Source: an uncultured Lachnospiraceae bacterium
GTDB taxonomy: Bacteria; Bacillota; Clostridia; Lachnospirales; Lachnospiraceae
Length of the DNA stretch: 64,000 nt
Assembly (NCBI GenBank): GCA_947567595.1
Contig: CANOMQ010000003.1
Coordinates: forward strand, 78,269 to 142,268
Direction of reading: 5' to 3'
Shown here: positions 26,359 to 35,497 of the stretch, piece by piece
Layout: each line of letters starts with the position of its first letter
Position numbering within the stretch: the first letter of the stretch is position 1
Notes under the pieces: model-generated
What the model saw: only the letters and a program-made list of their open reading frames with translations
The model's database searches: none
What the model was told of the DNA's origin: nothing
Position numbers and translations under genes: made by a program

Positions 26359-27498
26359 CTATTGGTAAAGCACCGGTCTACCCTTCTGCGCAATTGCAAT
26401 ATACGTTTTTCCCTCATTGAGCTGGATTTCGTTTCCAAAATCATCATAGTAAACCGTCGGCAGATAGTCGCCCATCTTCTGCCATGTCACATGAATGCAC
26501 CTGCCCTTTGTAAAATAATACCCGTCCTCCGTATTGTCAATATTTTGGAACGCAAGATAGCCCTTCGCGTCAAGTCCGACCCATTTTGTGTTCTGCACAA
26601 GCACATTTGCAAACTTAAGCTGCTCCCCGTTTAAGCCGTCCGTCTGCGGCTTCCCGTGAAGGGATTTGTAATACAAGCCGTCCGCGGGATTATAGGTAAA
26701 CGCACTCTTTGTATAGGTAAAAATCTGTGACAAATCAATCACATTCGCCGTTGCCGCGGCAGCGCCGTACTGCTCCAACGTATTGATGCCCGGTGCAAAG
26801 GTAAAGTGCTTTGGATTGTAAACACCCTCCCTGATGTTCAGCGGATAGCCTAACTGCGCACACGCATTGACAATTCCCGGCGCACTGGTATAGGCATTGT
26901 GCGGTGCCTTTCTGTCCGTTGTCCTGAAAAATGCCTCCGCTCCCGGTGTTCCGCCTGCAACGCCGTACTGCTGCGCTCCCGTAATGTTGGTAATATCCGG
27001 CGCCATAATCCGGTCCTTCATATAGACAACACCGCCAAAATGCACCAAAATCGGGTCCCACTCCGTAGCCTCCGGTAAATAATAAGCACGGCAGCTTCTC
27101 ACATTTCCGATTTTGGAAAGACCTGTCCAGTCATCGATGACTGCCATCTGTCTTGAAATTTCGCCCTCTTCCATGATTTCATATAAAATCTTGGCGTTGC
27201 TGATACCATAGGAAGGCTGTGCAATCCTGTCGGTCGGCATCATCACCGCGATTGGTCTGATGGCTGCCTGCTCCGCGGGAATCCACTCATTTGTATACAC
27301 GCTTCTAACAAACCCTGCCGCCGCGAACGCCTCCTCCGGCGTGGGCTGTGGTAACGTCTGTGGAAGTGCTGCCTGTGCAGTCTCCTCAGCCGCATGAACA
27401 ATTGTTCCTTTTCCAAATCCCGTGCCCGAAAGCGACACTGCCACTGCTGCCGCAAGCACTGCCGCGGTTATTCTTTTCATCCATTTTTTTCCCTTCAT
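26359..27498 (-). CDS. DUF3048 (YerB-like) secreted protein
   Basis: 379 residues. A signal peptide (basic MKGKKWMKR, then a hydrophobic Ala/Val stretch to about residue 35) precedes the DUF3048 N-terminal domain, recognised by RPIAVMMPTDRIAQPSYGISNAKILYE and RSCRAYYL. The C-terminal domain contains the late motif TYIAIAQKGRPV. Unlike Bacillus YerB, no lipobox cysteine is visible. The function of the family is unknown. The promoter region upstream carries a direct repeat ATAATACA at 27551-27558 and 27569-27576. Confidence 0.85.
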   Translation of the reverse strand: MKGKKWMKRITAAVLAAAVAVSLSGTGFGKGTIVHAAEETAQAALPQTLPQPTPEEAFAAAGFVRSVYTNEWIPAEQAAIRPIAVMMPTDRIAQPSYGISNAKILYEIMEEGEISRQMAVIDDWTGLSKIGNVRSCRAYYLPEATEWDPILVHFGGVVYMKDRIMAPDITNITGAQQYGVAGGTPGAEAFFRTTDRKAPHNAYTSAPGIVNACAQLGYPLNIREGVYNPKHFTFAPGINTLEQYGAAAATANVIDLSQIFTYTKSAFTYNPADGLYYKSLHGKPQTDGLNGEQLKFANVLVQNTKWVGLDAKGYLAFQNIDNTEDGYYFTKGRCIHVTWQKMGDYLPTVYYDDFGNEIQLNEGKTYIAIAQKGRPVLYQ

Positions 27499-27596
27499 TC
27501 CTAAAACCTCCGCTTTTCATCTTTTTTATTGACTACGATATGTCTCTATCATAATACAACTTTACAAAATAATACAGTTCTTTTTTATCCCCTTTT

Positions 27597-29213
27597 TTAT
27601 TTTTCCACATCTTTTTTGGGAAACTGAATTTTGGCACGCGCCGTTGCCGTCGTTTCGTCAACCTGCTCCTCGTCCTGATAGCGCCTGATTTCCCCTAAAA
27701 ATGCCTCCCCATACTTTTCATATTTCGCCTCACCCACACCGCTGATTTCCAAAAACTGCTGCCTGTTTTTTGGCAGATACATGCTCATTTCCTTAATCGT
27801 CTTATCCGTAAAAATCACATACGCAGGCACGCTGTTTTGCTTTGCAATGCTGTTTCGAAACACACGCAGGCGCTCATAGAGCACCGGATTTTCGGAAACC
27901 GCCCGCTTTATGGGCTGCGGCTTTTTGAGCTTCACCGTTCCATCATAGGACGGATAGCGCTCCACCTGCTCCTGATATTCCTGCGCCGCAAGCTTTTTCA
28001 GGCAGTTCCCGCAGTTTCCGCAAAAGCTCTGCGCCCGCTCCCCGAAGTAATTGAGCATAAACTTCCTATAACAATACCTTGTGTGGCAGTAAAACGTCAT
28101 CTGCTTTAACCGCTCCCTGTCCTTTTCCAAGACCTGTTCAAGCTGCGTCTTGCTAAGCTCCTCATTCTCGCGGTTATTCTCAATGAAATACTGGTTGGTA
28201 TGTACATCCTGCGGATTGTAAATCAGATAACATGACGCCTTTTCGCCGTCACGCCCTGCACGTCCCGCCTCCTGATAATAGCTTTCCATGTTTTTTGGCA
28301 TATTGTAGTGAATGACAAACCGCACGTCAGGCTTGTCAATTCCCATGCCAAACGCGTTGGTTGCCACCATAATCCGCGCCCTGTCCGAGGTAAACGCGTC
28401 CTGATTGCGCACACGCTCCTCGTCCGTCATGCCCGCGTGGTACTTTGCCGCCTCAATCCCGCGCTCCGCCAAGAGCCCGTGCACCTCCTCCACAAGCTTT
28501 CTTGTAATGCAGTAGATAATGCCGCTCTCGTCGTAATGCTCGCGCAAAATCTGAAAAAGCGCGGCTTTTCTGTCCTTTGCGTGCTTGACATAAAAAGAGA
28601 GGTTCGTCCTGTCAAACCCCGTCGTGACAATTTGGGGATTTTGGAGCTGCAAAATGTTCATCACATCATTTTGTACCTCCTTCGTCGCGGTCGCCGTAAA
28701 CGCCCCAAGCACCGGACGCTTTTTGAGCTGATTCACAAAATCAACGATTTTTAAGTAGCTTGGGCGAAAATCCTGTCCCCACTGGGAGACGCAGTGCACC
28801 TCGTCCACACTGATAAAAGATATGTCCGCGTTTTGGGCAAAACCAAGAAAAGACTCCGTAAGCAGTCTCTCCGGAGCCACATAAATAATCTTATATTTTC
28901 CGCCCTTTGCAAAATCAAGCGCCTTAAAATACTGTCCCTGTGTCAGTGAGCTGTTCAGGTATGCCGCGTACACGCCCACCTGATTGAGCGCCGCCACCTG
29001 ATCCTTCATTAAGCTGATTAGCGGTGAAATCACAAGCGTGATGCCGGGTAACATCAGCGCCGGAATTTGGTAACATACCGACTTTCCCGCACCGGTAGGC
29101 ATAATGCCAAACACGTCCCTTCCCGCCAAAACCGCGTCAATCACCGTCTCCTGACCGCTCCGGAACGCGTCGTAGCCAAAATATTTTTTTAATACCTCGT
29201 ATTTGTTATCCAT
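27597..29213 (-). CDS. recQ: ATP-dependent DNA helicase RecQ
   Basis: 538 residues from ATG 29213. The 3'-5' superfamily 2 helicase core has Walker A MPTGAGKSVCYQIP, a DEVH box (SVDEVHCVSQWGQDFRP), and motif VI QEAGRAGRDG. A RecQ-C-terminal zinc module (CHTRYCYRKFML and CGNCGNC) and a short HRDC domain follow. It acts in fork repair and recombination. The start codon lies 8 bp after the sigH stop. The longer frame would run into sigH and is rejected. Confidence 0.95.
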   Translation of the reverse strand: MDNKYEVLKKYFGYDAFRSGQETVIDAVLAGRDVFGIMPTGAGKSVCYQIPALMLPGITLVISPLISLMKDQVAALNQVGVYAAYLNSSLTQGQYFKALDFAKGGKYKIIYVAPERLLTESFLGFAQNADISFISVDEVHCVSQWGQDFRPSYLKIVDFVNQLKKRPVLGAFTATATKEVQNDVMNILQLQNPQIVTTGFDRTNLSFYVKHAKDRKAALFQILREHYDESGIIYCITRKLVEEVHGLLAERGIEAAKYHAGMTDEERVRNQDAFTSDRARIMVATNAFGMGIDKPDVRFVIHYNMPKNMESYYQEAGRAGRDGEKASCYLIYNPQDVHTNQYFIENNRENEELSKTQLEQVLEKDRERLKQMTFYCHTRYCYRKFMLNYFGERAQSFCGNCGNCLKKLAAQEYQEQVERYPSYDGTVKLKKPQPIKRAVSENPVLYERLRVFRNSIAKQNSVPAYVIFTDKTIKEMSMYLPKNRQQFLEISGVGEAKYEKYGEAFLGEIRRYQDEEQVDETTATARAKIQFPKKDVEK

Positions 29214-29220
29214 TGTCGTC

Positions 29221-29856
29221 CTAGTCCCTGTTTCTCTTGTAATCAACGGCACGCCGAAGCTTCGTCTTAAGCCGCTGCAGCGCATTGTCCGTCGATTTTT
29301 CGTCCCTTGCGAGCACCCTTGCAATCTGCGAGTAGCTCATTCCCGTGATGTAAAGGTCAAGCACCTGCTTTTCAAAACCGCTAAGCTCCTTTTCGATAAT
29401 CGCCTCAATCTGTGCGACATTTTCCTTGTCGATAAACAGCTTTTCGGGATCGGTCTCGACCTCCGATTCAAGGATATTGACAAGCTGTGTCCCCCGCTCG
29501 TCGCCCTCCTGCTCCGCCATGCTTGCGTACAGCGAGATATACGTGTTGAGCGGCGCGTGCTTCTCCCGCCGCGACGCCTGTACCGCATTGTACATCTGCC
29601 TTGAAATACACAAATCGGCAAACGTGTAAAAATTCGCGTCGCGCCCCGCGTCGTAATCCCGTACCGCCTTAAACAGCCCAATCATGCCCTCCTGTATCAG
29701 GTCGTCGTTATCCGCGCCCAAGATATACATGGATTTCGCCTTTTTGCGCACAAGGTTTTTGTACTTGTCCATAATAAAATCCGTAATGCCGTTCTCGCCC
29801 TGCCGCAGCCTGTCAATCAGCTCCTCGTCTGATATTCCTTTATATTTTTCCGTCAC
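29221..29856 (-). CDS. sigH: RNA polymerase sigma factor SigH (sporulation/stationary phase)
   Basis: 211 residues from GTG 29856, chosen because a strong CCGGAGG lies seven bases upstream; an ATG nine codons earlier lacks one. Region 2 is seen in NLVRKKAKSMYILGADNDDLIQEGMIGLFKAVRDYD, and region 4 in YITGMSYSQIARVLARDEKSTDNALQRLK. This matches SigH of Firmicutes. The neighbours rlmB and mrnC (upstream) match the conserved cysS-mrnC-rlmB-sigH order of Bacillus and Clostridia, which supports the assignment. Confidence 0.95.
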   Translation of the reverse strand: MTEKYKGISDEELIDRLRQGENGITDFIMDKYKNLVRKKAKSMYILGADNDDLIQEGMIGLFKAVRDYDAGRDANFYTFADLCISRQMYNAVQASRREKHAPLNTYISLYASMAEQEGDERGTQLVNILESEVETDPEKLFIDKENVAQIEAIIEKELSGFEKQVLDLYITGMSYSQIARVLARDEKSTDNALQRLKTKLRRAVDYKRNRD

Positions 29857-29886
29857 GTTTCCCTCCGGTAAAAAATGCCGCACTTT

Positions 29887-30627
29887 TTACGACATTCTCT
29901 GTCTGACAATCTCATAGGCAAGCACGCCTGCCGCCACCGACGCGTTCAGCGAGTCAATGTCGCCTTTCATCGGAATGGACGCGACAAAATCGCACCGCTC
30001 CTTCACAAGCCGTCCCACGCCTTCCCCTTCATTTCCGATGACAAGCCCAATTGCACCCTTCAAATCAAGCTGATACATGCAGGTGCCGTCCATATCGGCG
30101 CACACAAACCACAGCCCCTCCTTTTTCAGCTCCTCCATCGTCTTTGACAAATTCGTCACTCTTGCCACGGGGGTATAATTCAGCGCACCCGCAGACGCCT
30201 TCGCCACCGTCGCGGTCAGCCCTGCCGCGCGGTTCTTTGGGATAATGACGCCATGCGCCCCCGCAAGATTTGACGTTCGGATAATCGCGCCCAAATTGTG
30301 CGGGTCCTCGATATTGTCCAGCAGTATCACAAACGGCGGCTCGTCCTTCTCGCGCGCGATGGCAAGAATGTCCTCCACCTGTGCATATTTGTACGCCGCC
30401 ATATAAGCAATGACGCCCTGATGCTTTCCTGTCTCGCTCAACTGGTCAAGGCGCTCGCTTGTTACATATTTCACAATCGTGTCGTGCTTTCTTGCCTCCC
30501 GCTTAATCGTCTGAATGGGTCCGTCCTGCGCCCCGTCCAGTATCAAAAGCTTATCAATCGTTTTTCCCGCGCGAAATGCCTCAATCACGGCATTCCTGCC
30601 CTCTATCGTAAATTCCTCGTATCGCAT
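29887..30627 (-). CDS. rlmB: 23S rRNA (guanosine-2'-O)-methyltransferase RlmB
   Basis: 246-residue SPOUT methyltransferase. An N-terminal substrate-binding domain (about 1-75) precedes the knotted catalytic domain with LLDNIEDPHNLGAIIRTS (motif 1), IGLVIGNEGEGVGRLV (motif 2) and IPMKGDIDSLNASVAAGVL (motif 3). It methylates G2251 in related species. It is part of the cysS-mrnC-rlmB-sigH cluster. Confidence 0.95.
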   Translation of the reverse strand: MRYEEFTIEGRNAVIEAFRAGKTIDKLLILDGAQDGPIQTIKREARKHDTIVKYVTSERLDQLSETGKHQGVIAYMAAYKYAQVEDILAIAREKDEPPFVILLDNIEDPHNLGAIIRTSNLAGAHGVIIPKNRAAGLTATVAKASAGALNYTPVARVTNLSKTMEELKKEGLWFVCADMDGTCMYQLDLKGAIGLVIGNEGEGVGRLVKERCDFVASIPMKGDIDSLNASVAAGVLAYEIVRQRMS

Positions 30628-30660
30628 AAACTTCCCGTTTCCTTTTTCATCGTTCGCCCG

Positions 30661-31092
30661 TTACAGCGCAACCCCTGCAAGCTCCAAGGCGCTCTTCACA
30701 ATTTCAATCACCCGTTCCATGTCATTCTTTAAGAAAAGATACCCGCAAAGCGCCTCAAAGCCCGTCGCCTTCCTGTAATCCGAAAGGCTTGCGTTCTTCG
30801 CCGTGGAATTTGTCTTTGTATTCCTGCCGCGCCTGTAGATGTTTTTCTCCTCCTCGCTCAGCGTGTCATAGACTGCCTCAATCAGCTTCGCCTGCGTCTC
30901 GGCACAGACAATTTTTGTGGTATGCTTATGCAGGGAATTTGTGGGACGCTGTCCCTGTTCGACAATGACCGTCCTGACAATCAGCTCAAACACCGCGTCG
31001 CCGATATAGGCAAACGTGAGCGGGGAATACGTCCTTAAGTCTGCCTCCCCGCCGCCAAAGGCAGCGCGTATTTCAGAAAGTGTATCTCCCAT
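30661..31092 (-). CDS. mrnC: Mini-ribonuclease III MrnC
   Basis: About 143 residues from ATG 31092; a TTG nine codons earlier is the alternative. It is a catalytic RNase III domain without the dsRNA-binding domain. The signature YIGDAVFELIVR carries the catalytic Asp, and GRNTKTNSTAKNASLSDYRKATGFEALCGYLFL is the second conserved helix region. It matures 23S rRNA ends in Firmicutes. It lies 34 bp after the cysS stop. Confidence 0.94.
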   Translation of the reverse strand: MGDTLSEIRAAFGGGEADLRTYSPLTFAYIGDAVFELIVRTVIVEQGQRPTNSLHKHTTKIVCAETQAKLIEAVYDTLSEEEKNIYRRGRNTKTNSTAKNASLSDYRKATGFEALCGYLFLKNDMERVIEIVKSALELAGVAL

Positions 31093-31126
31093 CGTTGTTA
31101 TCCATTTTCCTTTCGCCAATTACAGA

Positions 31127-32551
31127 CTACTTTATTTTTTTCCACTTCACGCCCTCGCGCGTATCCTCGAGTGCAATGCCCTTTTCAAGCAGTTCGTTAC
31201 GGATTGCGTCCGCCTTTGCAAAGTCCTTTTCCTTCTTTGCCGCCTTGCGCTCCTCAATCCTTGCAAGCACATACGCCTCAAGCTCCCCGTCCACCGCGTT
31301 GTCCGCTTCCTTTGCGGCGTGCGTGGTCGTAAGGTCAAGCGAGAGCACCTCGTCAAAGCTCTTTGCAAGCGCATATTTCGTGGCGTCTGACATCTCATCT
31401 TTGAGCATATCATAAAGCACAGTAATCGCCATAGAAGAATTTAAATCATCACAAAGCGCATCTTCAAATTTTCCCCTGTACCAGTCAAATTTTTCCTTGT
31501 CAACCGCACCCTCTTTGTCCAGCGTCCCGATTTTTTTCACAAGCTTATCATATGCCCCGCTCATGTTGTCAAGCACCTCGTAGGAAAACTCCAAGGGCTT
31601 CCTGTAATGCGACTGTAGGCAGAAAAAGCGGTATACCAGCGGATTGTATTCCTTTTTCTCCAAAAGCGATACCGTGAGGAAATCGCCCTTTGACTTGCTC
31701 ATTTTTCCCGACTTGTCATTCAAATGGTGCACATGGAACCAGTAATTGCACCACTTATGACCGACATAAGCCTCGCTCTGCGCAATCTCGTTTGTGTGGT
31801 GCGGGAAAATATTGTCCACGCCGCCGCAGTGAATGTCCATGTATTCCCCCAAATGCTTCATGCTGATACACGAGCACTCGATATGCCAGCCCGGATACCC
31901 TACCCCCCAAGGGCTTTCCCATTTCAACTCCTGCGCGTCAAATTTTGACTTCGTAAACCAAAGCACAAAATCGCTCTTGTTCTTCTTGTTCGCGTCCTCC
32001 TCCACGTCATCGCGCACGCCGACCAAAAGCTCCTTCTCGCTCTGACTTGAGAACACATAGTAATCGTCCAGCTTTGACGTGTCAAAGTAAATGTTCCCGC
32101 CGCTCTCATAGGCATAACCTTTTTCCAGCAGAACCGTTATCATATGGATAAACTCCGCAATACAGTTCGTCGCAGGCTCCACCACATCGGGCGTCTTGAT
32201 GTTGAGCTTTTTGCAGTCGCTAAAAAACGCATCCGTATAAAATTTCGCAATCTCCATCACCGATTTGTGCTCTCTCTTCGCCCCCGCAAGCATTTTGTCC
32301 TCGCCCGTATCCGCGTCGCTTGACAAATGCCCCACGTCCGTGATATTCATGACGCGCTTCACATCATAGCCGATATAGCGTAGCGTCTTTTCCAGCAAAT
32401 CCTCCATAATGTAGCTTCTCAAATTGCCGATATGCGCAAAGTGATAAACCGTCGGGCCGCAGGTATACATCGCCACCTTCCCGTCCTCATTCGGGATAAA
32501 CTGCTCCACCTTTTTGGTCAGTGTATTGTAAAAGGATAATCTGTTTTCCAT
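31127..32551 (-). CDS. cysS: Cysteinyl-tRNA synthetase
   Basis: 474-residue class I synthetase. The N-terminal CGPTVYHFAHIGNLRSY segment contains the HIGH-like motif AHIGN. Zinc ligands include the cysteine in CGPTVY and the C/H pair in WHIECSCISMKHLG. KMSKS is intact in GKMSKSKGD, and the C-terminal anticodon-binding part is present. It heads the cysS-mrnC-rlmB-sigH cluster and follows cysE, so cysteine synthesis and charging are neighbours. No T-box leader is seen in the 47-bp gap before it. Confidence 0.97.
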   Translation of the reverse strand: MENRLSFYNTLTKKVEQFIPNEDGKVAMYTCGPTVYHFAHIGNLRSYIMEDLLEKTLRYIGYDVKRVMNITDVGHLSSDADTGEDKMLAGAKREHKSVMEIAKFYTDAFFSDCKKLNIKTPDVVEPATNCIAEFIHMITVLLEKGYAYESGGNIYFDTSKLDDYYVFSSQSEKELLVGVRDDVEEDANKKNKSDFVLWFTKSKFDAQELKWESPWGVGYPGWHIECSCISMKHLGEYMDIHCGGVDNIFPHHTNEIAQSEAYVGHKWCNYWFHVHHLNDKSGKMSKSKGDFLTVSLLEKKEYNPLVYRFFCLQSHYRKPLEFSYEVLDNMSGAYDKLVKKIGTLDKEGAVDKEKFDWYRGKFEDALCDDLNSSMAITVLYDMLKDEMSDATKYALAKSFDEVLSLDLTTTHAAKEADNAVDGELEAYVLARIEERKAAKKEKDFAKADAIRNELLEKGIALEDTREGVKWKKIK

Positions 32552-32598
32552 TTTTGTAACCGTACTCCTTTCAAAGTCTGCAAATCGTTTCGTTTTGC

Positions 32599-33324
32599 TT
32601 ATGTAGTTTCATTCGTATGCTCTGTCGTATTTTTATCCGTATTTTTTTCCGTATTCTCAAGCGCCTTGCGCAATTGCTTCATCTGTTTTTCAAGCTCGAT
32701 GATACGGTTTGCCATCTGCGTGTTTTCGTACTGCAACGTCCTGATATCCTCGTTTACGGGGTCGGGAAGGTCAACCTGATTTAAGTCCTCTCGCACTAAC
32801 TTCTGATTGTTGCGCCTTACCACTCTGCCCGGCACGCCGACAACCGTGCAGTTTGGCGGTACCTCCTCGATGACTACGCTTCCCGCGCCAACCTTGGAAT
32901 TTTCGCCCACCTTAAATGAGCCGATAATCTTTGCACCCGCGCTAATCATCACATTGTCGCCGATGGTCGGGTGACGCTTCCCATGTTCCTTTCCCGTACC
33001 GCCAAGCGTCACGCCCTGATAGAGCGTGACGTTGTTTCCCACGACCGCCGTTTCTCCGATAATCACGCCGTTCCCGTGGTCAATGAAAAAATTTTCTCCA
33101 ATCTCCGCGCCCGGGTGGATTTCAATGCCTGTCTTTCGGACGGCACGCTGTGAAACCCACCTTGCAAGGAAATAATGCCCGTTTTTGTAGAGCTTATGCG
33201 CAATTCTGTAATGGAGCATGACTTTAAAGCTCGGATAGAGAAAAACCTCCATATTGGAATGGATTGCCGGGTCACGCTCCCTGATGACCTTGATTTCATT
33301 TTGAATATTTTTAATGAATCCCAT
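32599..33324 (-). CDS. cysE: Serine O-acetyltransferase
   Basis: 241 residues. A short N-terminal helical domain is followed by the left-handed beta-helix with hexapeptide repeats: GIEIHPGAEIGENFFIDHGNGVIIGETAVVG, VTLGGTGKEHGKRHPTIGDNV and AKIIGSFKVGENSKVGAGSVV. The His-Gly of the active site (IDHGNG, GKRHPTIG) is intact. It has a Thr/Asn/Glu-rich C-terminal tail with a coiled-coil-like segment (NTQMANRIIELEKQMKQLRKAL). It makes O-acetylserine for cysteine synthesis. The start has AAAGGACATC upstream. Confidence 0.95.
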   Translation of the reverse strand: MGFIKNIQNEIKVIRERDPAIHSNMEVFLYPSFKVMLHYRIAHKLYKNGHYFLARWVSQRAVRKTGIEIHPGAEIGENFFIDHGNGVIIGETAVVGNNVTLYQGVTLGGTGKEHGKRHPTIGDNVMISAGAKIIGSFKVGENSKVGAGSVVIEEVPPNCTVVGVPGRVVRRNNQKLVREDLNQVDLPDPVNEDIRTLQYENTQMANRIIELEKQMKQLRKALENTEKNTDKNTTEHTNETT

Positions 33325-33348
33325 TTTGATGTCCTTTTTACATTGACA

Positions 33349-34077
33349 TTAATTTTTTTCAATATTGACTGCCGTATTGAGGGCAATTTCCATCATCTGT
33401 GTAAAGGAGTTCTGCCGTTCCTCTGCCGTCGTCTCTTCCCCAGTTACAAGACTATCCGAAACCGTGAGAATTGCAAGCGCGTTCTTGCCGCAGCGCGCCG
33501 CGTTCATGTAAAGCGCCGCCGCTTCCATTTCCACGCAGAGCACGCCCATTTTCTGCCAGCCCGCATTGGCGTCCTTGCTGTCGTTGTAAAATACGTCCGA
33601 CGAAAGGATATTCCCTACATGGTAATTTGCCCCCACCGCTTCTGCCTGCGCGATTGCCTCCTTCATCAAAGGATAGCTTGCAATCGGTGCGAACGTGCCG
33701 CCAAGCCCGTACTGGCTTGCGTAGTTGGAGTTGGTACACGCGCCCATGCCAATCACAATGTCACGCACATGGACTTTTTCCTGCATTGCCCCGGTTGAAC
33801 CAATCCGCATGATGTTTTCCACATTGAAAAAGTTGAACAGCTCATAGGTGTAAATTCCGGTTGTCGGCATTCCCATACCGCTTGCCATGACGCTGACTTT
33901 TGTTCCTTTATAAGTGCCTGTATAGCCCTGTATTCCCCTGATATTGTTTACAAGCTGCGCATTTTCCAAAAAATTTTCCGCAATAAATTTGGAACGCAGC
34001 GGATCGCCCGGCATTAATACGGTTTTCCCAAACGCGTCCGCCTCGGCATTTATATGCGGTGTTGTAATCATTGACAT
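33349..34077 (-). CDS. deoD: Purine-nucleoside phosphorylase (DeoD type)
   Basis: 242 residues from ATG 34077, preceded by GGAGGAATACGTT. It is a trimer-of-dimers (hexameric) phosphorylase: the phosphate and ribose contacts VLMPGDPLRSKFIAENFLE and RIGSTGAM are seen, the base-binding VEMEAAALY is intact, and the catalytic Asp is in VSDSLVTGE. It degrades purine nucleosides to free base and ribose-1-phosphate. It lies between ispF and cysE on the same strand. Confidence 0.96.
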   Translation of the reverse strand: MSMITTPHINAEADAFGKTVLMPGDPLRSKFIAENFLENAQLVNNIRGIQGYTGTYKGTKVSVMASGMGMPTTGIYTYELFNFFNVENIMRIGSTGAMQEKVHVRDIVIGMGACTNSNYASQYGLGGTFAPIASYPLMKEAIAQAEAVGANYHVGNILSSDVFYNDSKDANAGWQKMGVLCVEMEAAALYMNAARCGKNALAILTVSDSLVTGEETTAEERQNSFTQMMEIALNTAVNIEKN

Positions 34078-34154
34078 AACGTATTCCTCCATTCTTTTAT
34101 CTGTCGTTTTATTTTGTATTTGTATAAGGTTGCAACAGCGTAAATCATCAAAAC

Positions 34155-34171
34155 AAAAAGCTTTGCTTTTT
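34155..34171 (-). terminator. Possible weak terminator at the ispF stop codon
   Basis: AAAAAGC (34155-34161) and GCTTTTT (34165-34171) form a short 7-bp stem with a three-base loop overlapping the ispF stop. The loop is tight and the T-run is part of the stem, so activity is uncertain. Confidence 0.35.
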
Positions 34172-34757
34172 ATTCGTAAATAATCTGAGATTTCTTACAT
34201 CCGCCGCAGCCTTCACAGTTCTGCTCCCCTGTCTGTTTTGTCGGTTGCAACGTAACTTTGGAAGCTTCCATCGTCGCCATCTCCCTTGGACTTGTGAGCA
34301 TACAAACCGCCTGCGCCGATATTCCCTTGCCTTCCCCCGTAAAGCCAAGTCCTTCCTCAGTTGTCGCCTTTACGTTAATCTGATCAATCCCAATATGCAG
34401 CGCATTCGCAATATTCTCCCGCATTTGATCAATATGCGGGCGCATTTTCGGTGCCTGTGCGATAATCGTGGCATCAATGTTTTCAATAAAGAACATATTT
34501 TCTCCCAGCAATGCACCTACCCGCTCCAAAAGCAAAATACTCGAAATTCCTTTGTACGCCGGATCGGTGTCCGGAAAATGTTTCCCAATATCCCCAAGCG
34601 CCGCAGCGCCCAAAAGCGCGTCAGATATCGCATGAAGCAGCACATCCGCGTCCGAATGCCCCAAAAGTCCAAGCGCATATGGAATTGTCACACCGCCGAT
34701 AATCAAATCCCGTCCTTCCACCAAGCGGTGTACGTCATACCCCATTCCTATCCTCAT
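34170..34757 (-). CDS. ispF: MEcPP synthase IspF with cysteine-rich C-terminal extension
   Basis: 2-C-methyl-D-erythritol 2,4-cyclodiphosphate synthase of the MEP isoprenoid pathway. The core (about 1-154) has MGYDVHRL, the zinc-binding and substrate motifs [27 protein letters not shown] and [17 protein letters not shown]. The family normally stops near residue 158; here about 40 extra residues follow, ending in [11 protein letters not shown]. The extension has three cysteines in a CxxCxxC array. It may bind metal or Fe-S, or be a neutral tail. Other MEP genes (dxr, ispG) are elsewhere in the window. Confidence 0.95.
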   Translation of the reverse strand: MRIGMGYDVHRLVEGRDLIIGGVTIPYALGLLGHSDADVLLHAISDALLGAAALGDIGKHFPDTDPAYKGISSILLLERVGALLGENMFFIENIDATIIAQAPKMRPHIDQMRENIANALHIGIDQINVKATTEEGLGFTGEGKGISAQAVCMLTSPREMATMEASKVTLQPTKQTGEQNCEGCGGCKKSQIIYE

Positions 34758-34838
34758 GAAAACCCCCCCATACCTTTACCATGCAGCAATCTATTGATAC
34801 CTTCATTATGATACCATTATAATGATTTTCCATTCAAA

Positions 34839-35471
34839 TTAAAACGATTTTGGAACAGAAAGTGTAACCTGTGTTTTACTCCATTCGCACTGCGAAACCT
34901 TTGGTATCCATTGCGTATCAAACGAGAAGGTTCCTTTTAAATACGACACAAAATCAAATGGTGATGTTGGCACAGGCCCCCACTCAAATAGATTACCCGG
35001 TATTTCAAAATAAAAATCCCTGTCCGCATAAATTCCAACGCACGAATCCCGTCTAGGATTTTTCCTGTCTACCATTGAAAAAAATAAAGGGTTCTTTTGG
35101 TCTTTGGGAATCGCAAGGCAAAATTCCTTATCTGACTTCTGACTCAACCAGTCCAAAATGTTTTGATAATCCCAAAAGTTCACATAATGCGGAACACCTT
35201 CAAAATCCGGGAACTCCAAATAAATCCATGATGTATCATCCGGCAGGCATGTGTAGAGAAAGTCACACTCAATTGATATTTCATCAGAACTGATTTCTGC
35301 ATACTCTCTCAACATCGTATCAATCTCATCAAAAGTTATATTATGTAACAGCATTGCTTTTCGATACTGCGTTAAATCCGGCCACCATTCCGGAGCTGGT
35401 CTGTAACCCGCCTCCATTTCCGGCGTCTTTTTATTATTTTTCTCTTTCCCAAACAGTTTCATTATTCCCAC
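34839..35471 (-). CDS. Hypothetical protein
   Basis: 210 residues, with no family recognised. After a basic start (KLFGKEKNNKK) it is rich in aromatic and acidic residues, with blocks like PAPEWWPDLTQYRKAMLLHNITFDEI and FYFEIPGNLFEWGPVPTSPFDFVSYL. There is no signal peptide or membrane helix. The GTG start at 35471 has AGGAGGGATTTTATC upstream; an ATG three codons in is possible. It sits alone between ispF and the phosphohexomutase gene. The overall look (small acidic, Trp/Phe-rich) is reminiscent of immunity-type proteins, but this is only an impression. Confidence 0.65.
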   Translation of the reverse strand: MGIMKLFGKEKNNKKTPEMEAGYRPAPEWWPDLTQYRKAMLLHNITFDEIDTMLREYAEISSDEISIECDFLYTCLPDDTSWIYLEFPDFEGVPHYVNFWDYQNILDWLSQKSDKEFCLAIPKDQKNPLFFSMVDRKNPRRDSCVGIYADRDFYFEIPGNLFEWGPVPTSPFDFVSYLKGTFSFDTQWIPKVSQCEWSKTQVTLSVPKSF

Positions 35472-35497
35472 GATAAAATCCCTCCTGATTTATCAGC

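Noticed and set aside
31127-32598. Possible T-box leader before cysS
   Set aside because: Only 47 bp separate cysE and cysS and no specifier hairpin or T-box sequence is visible.
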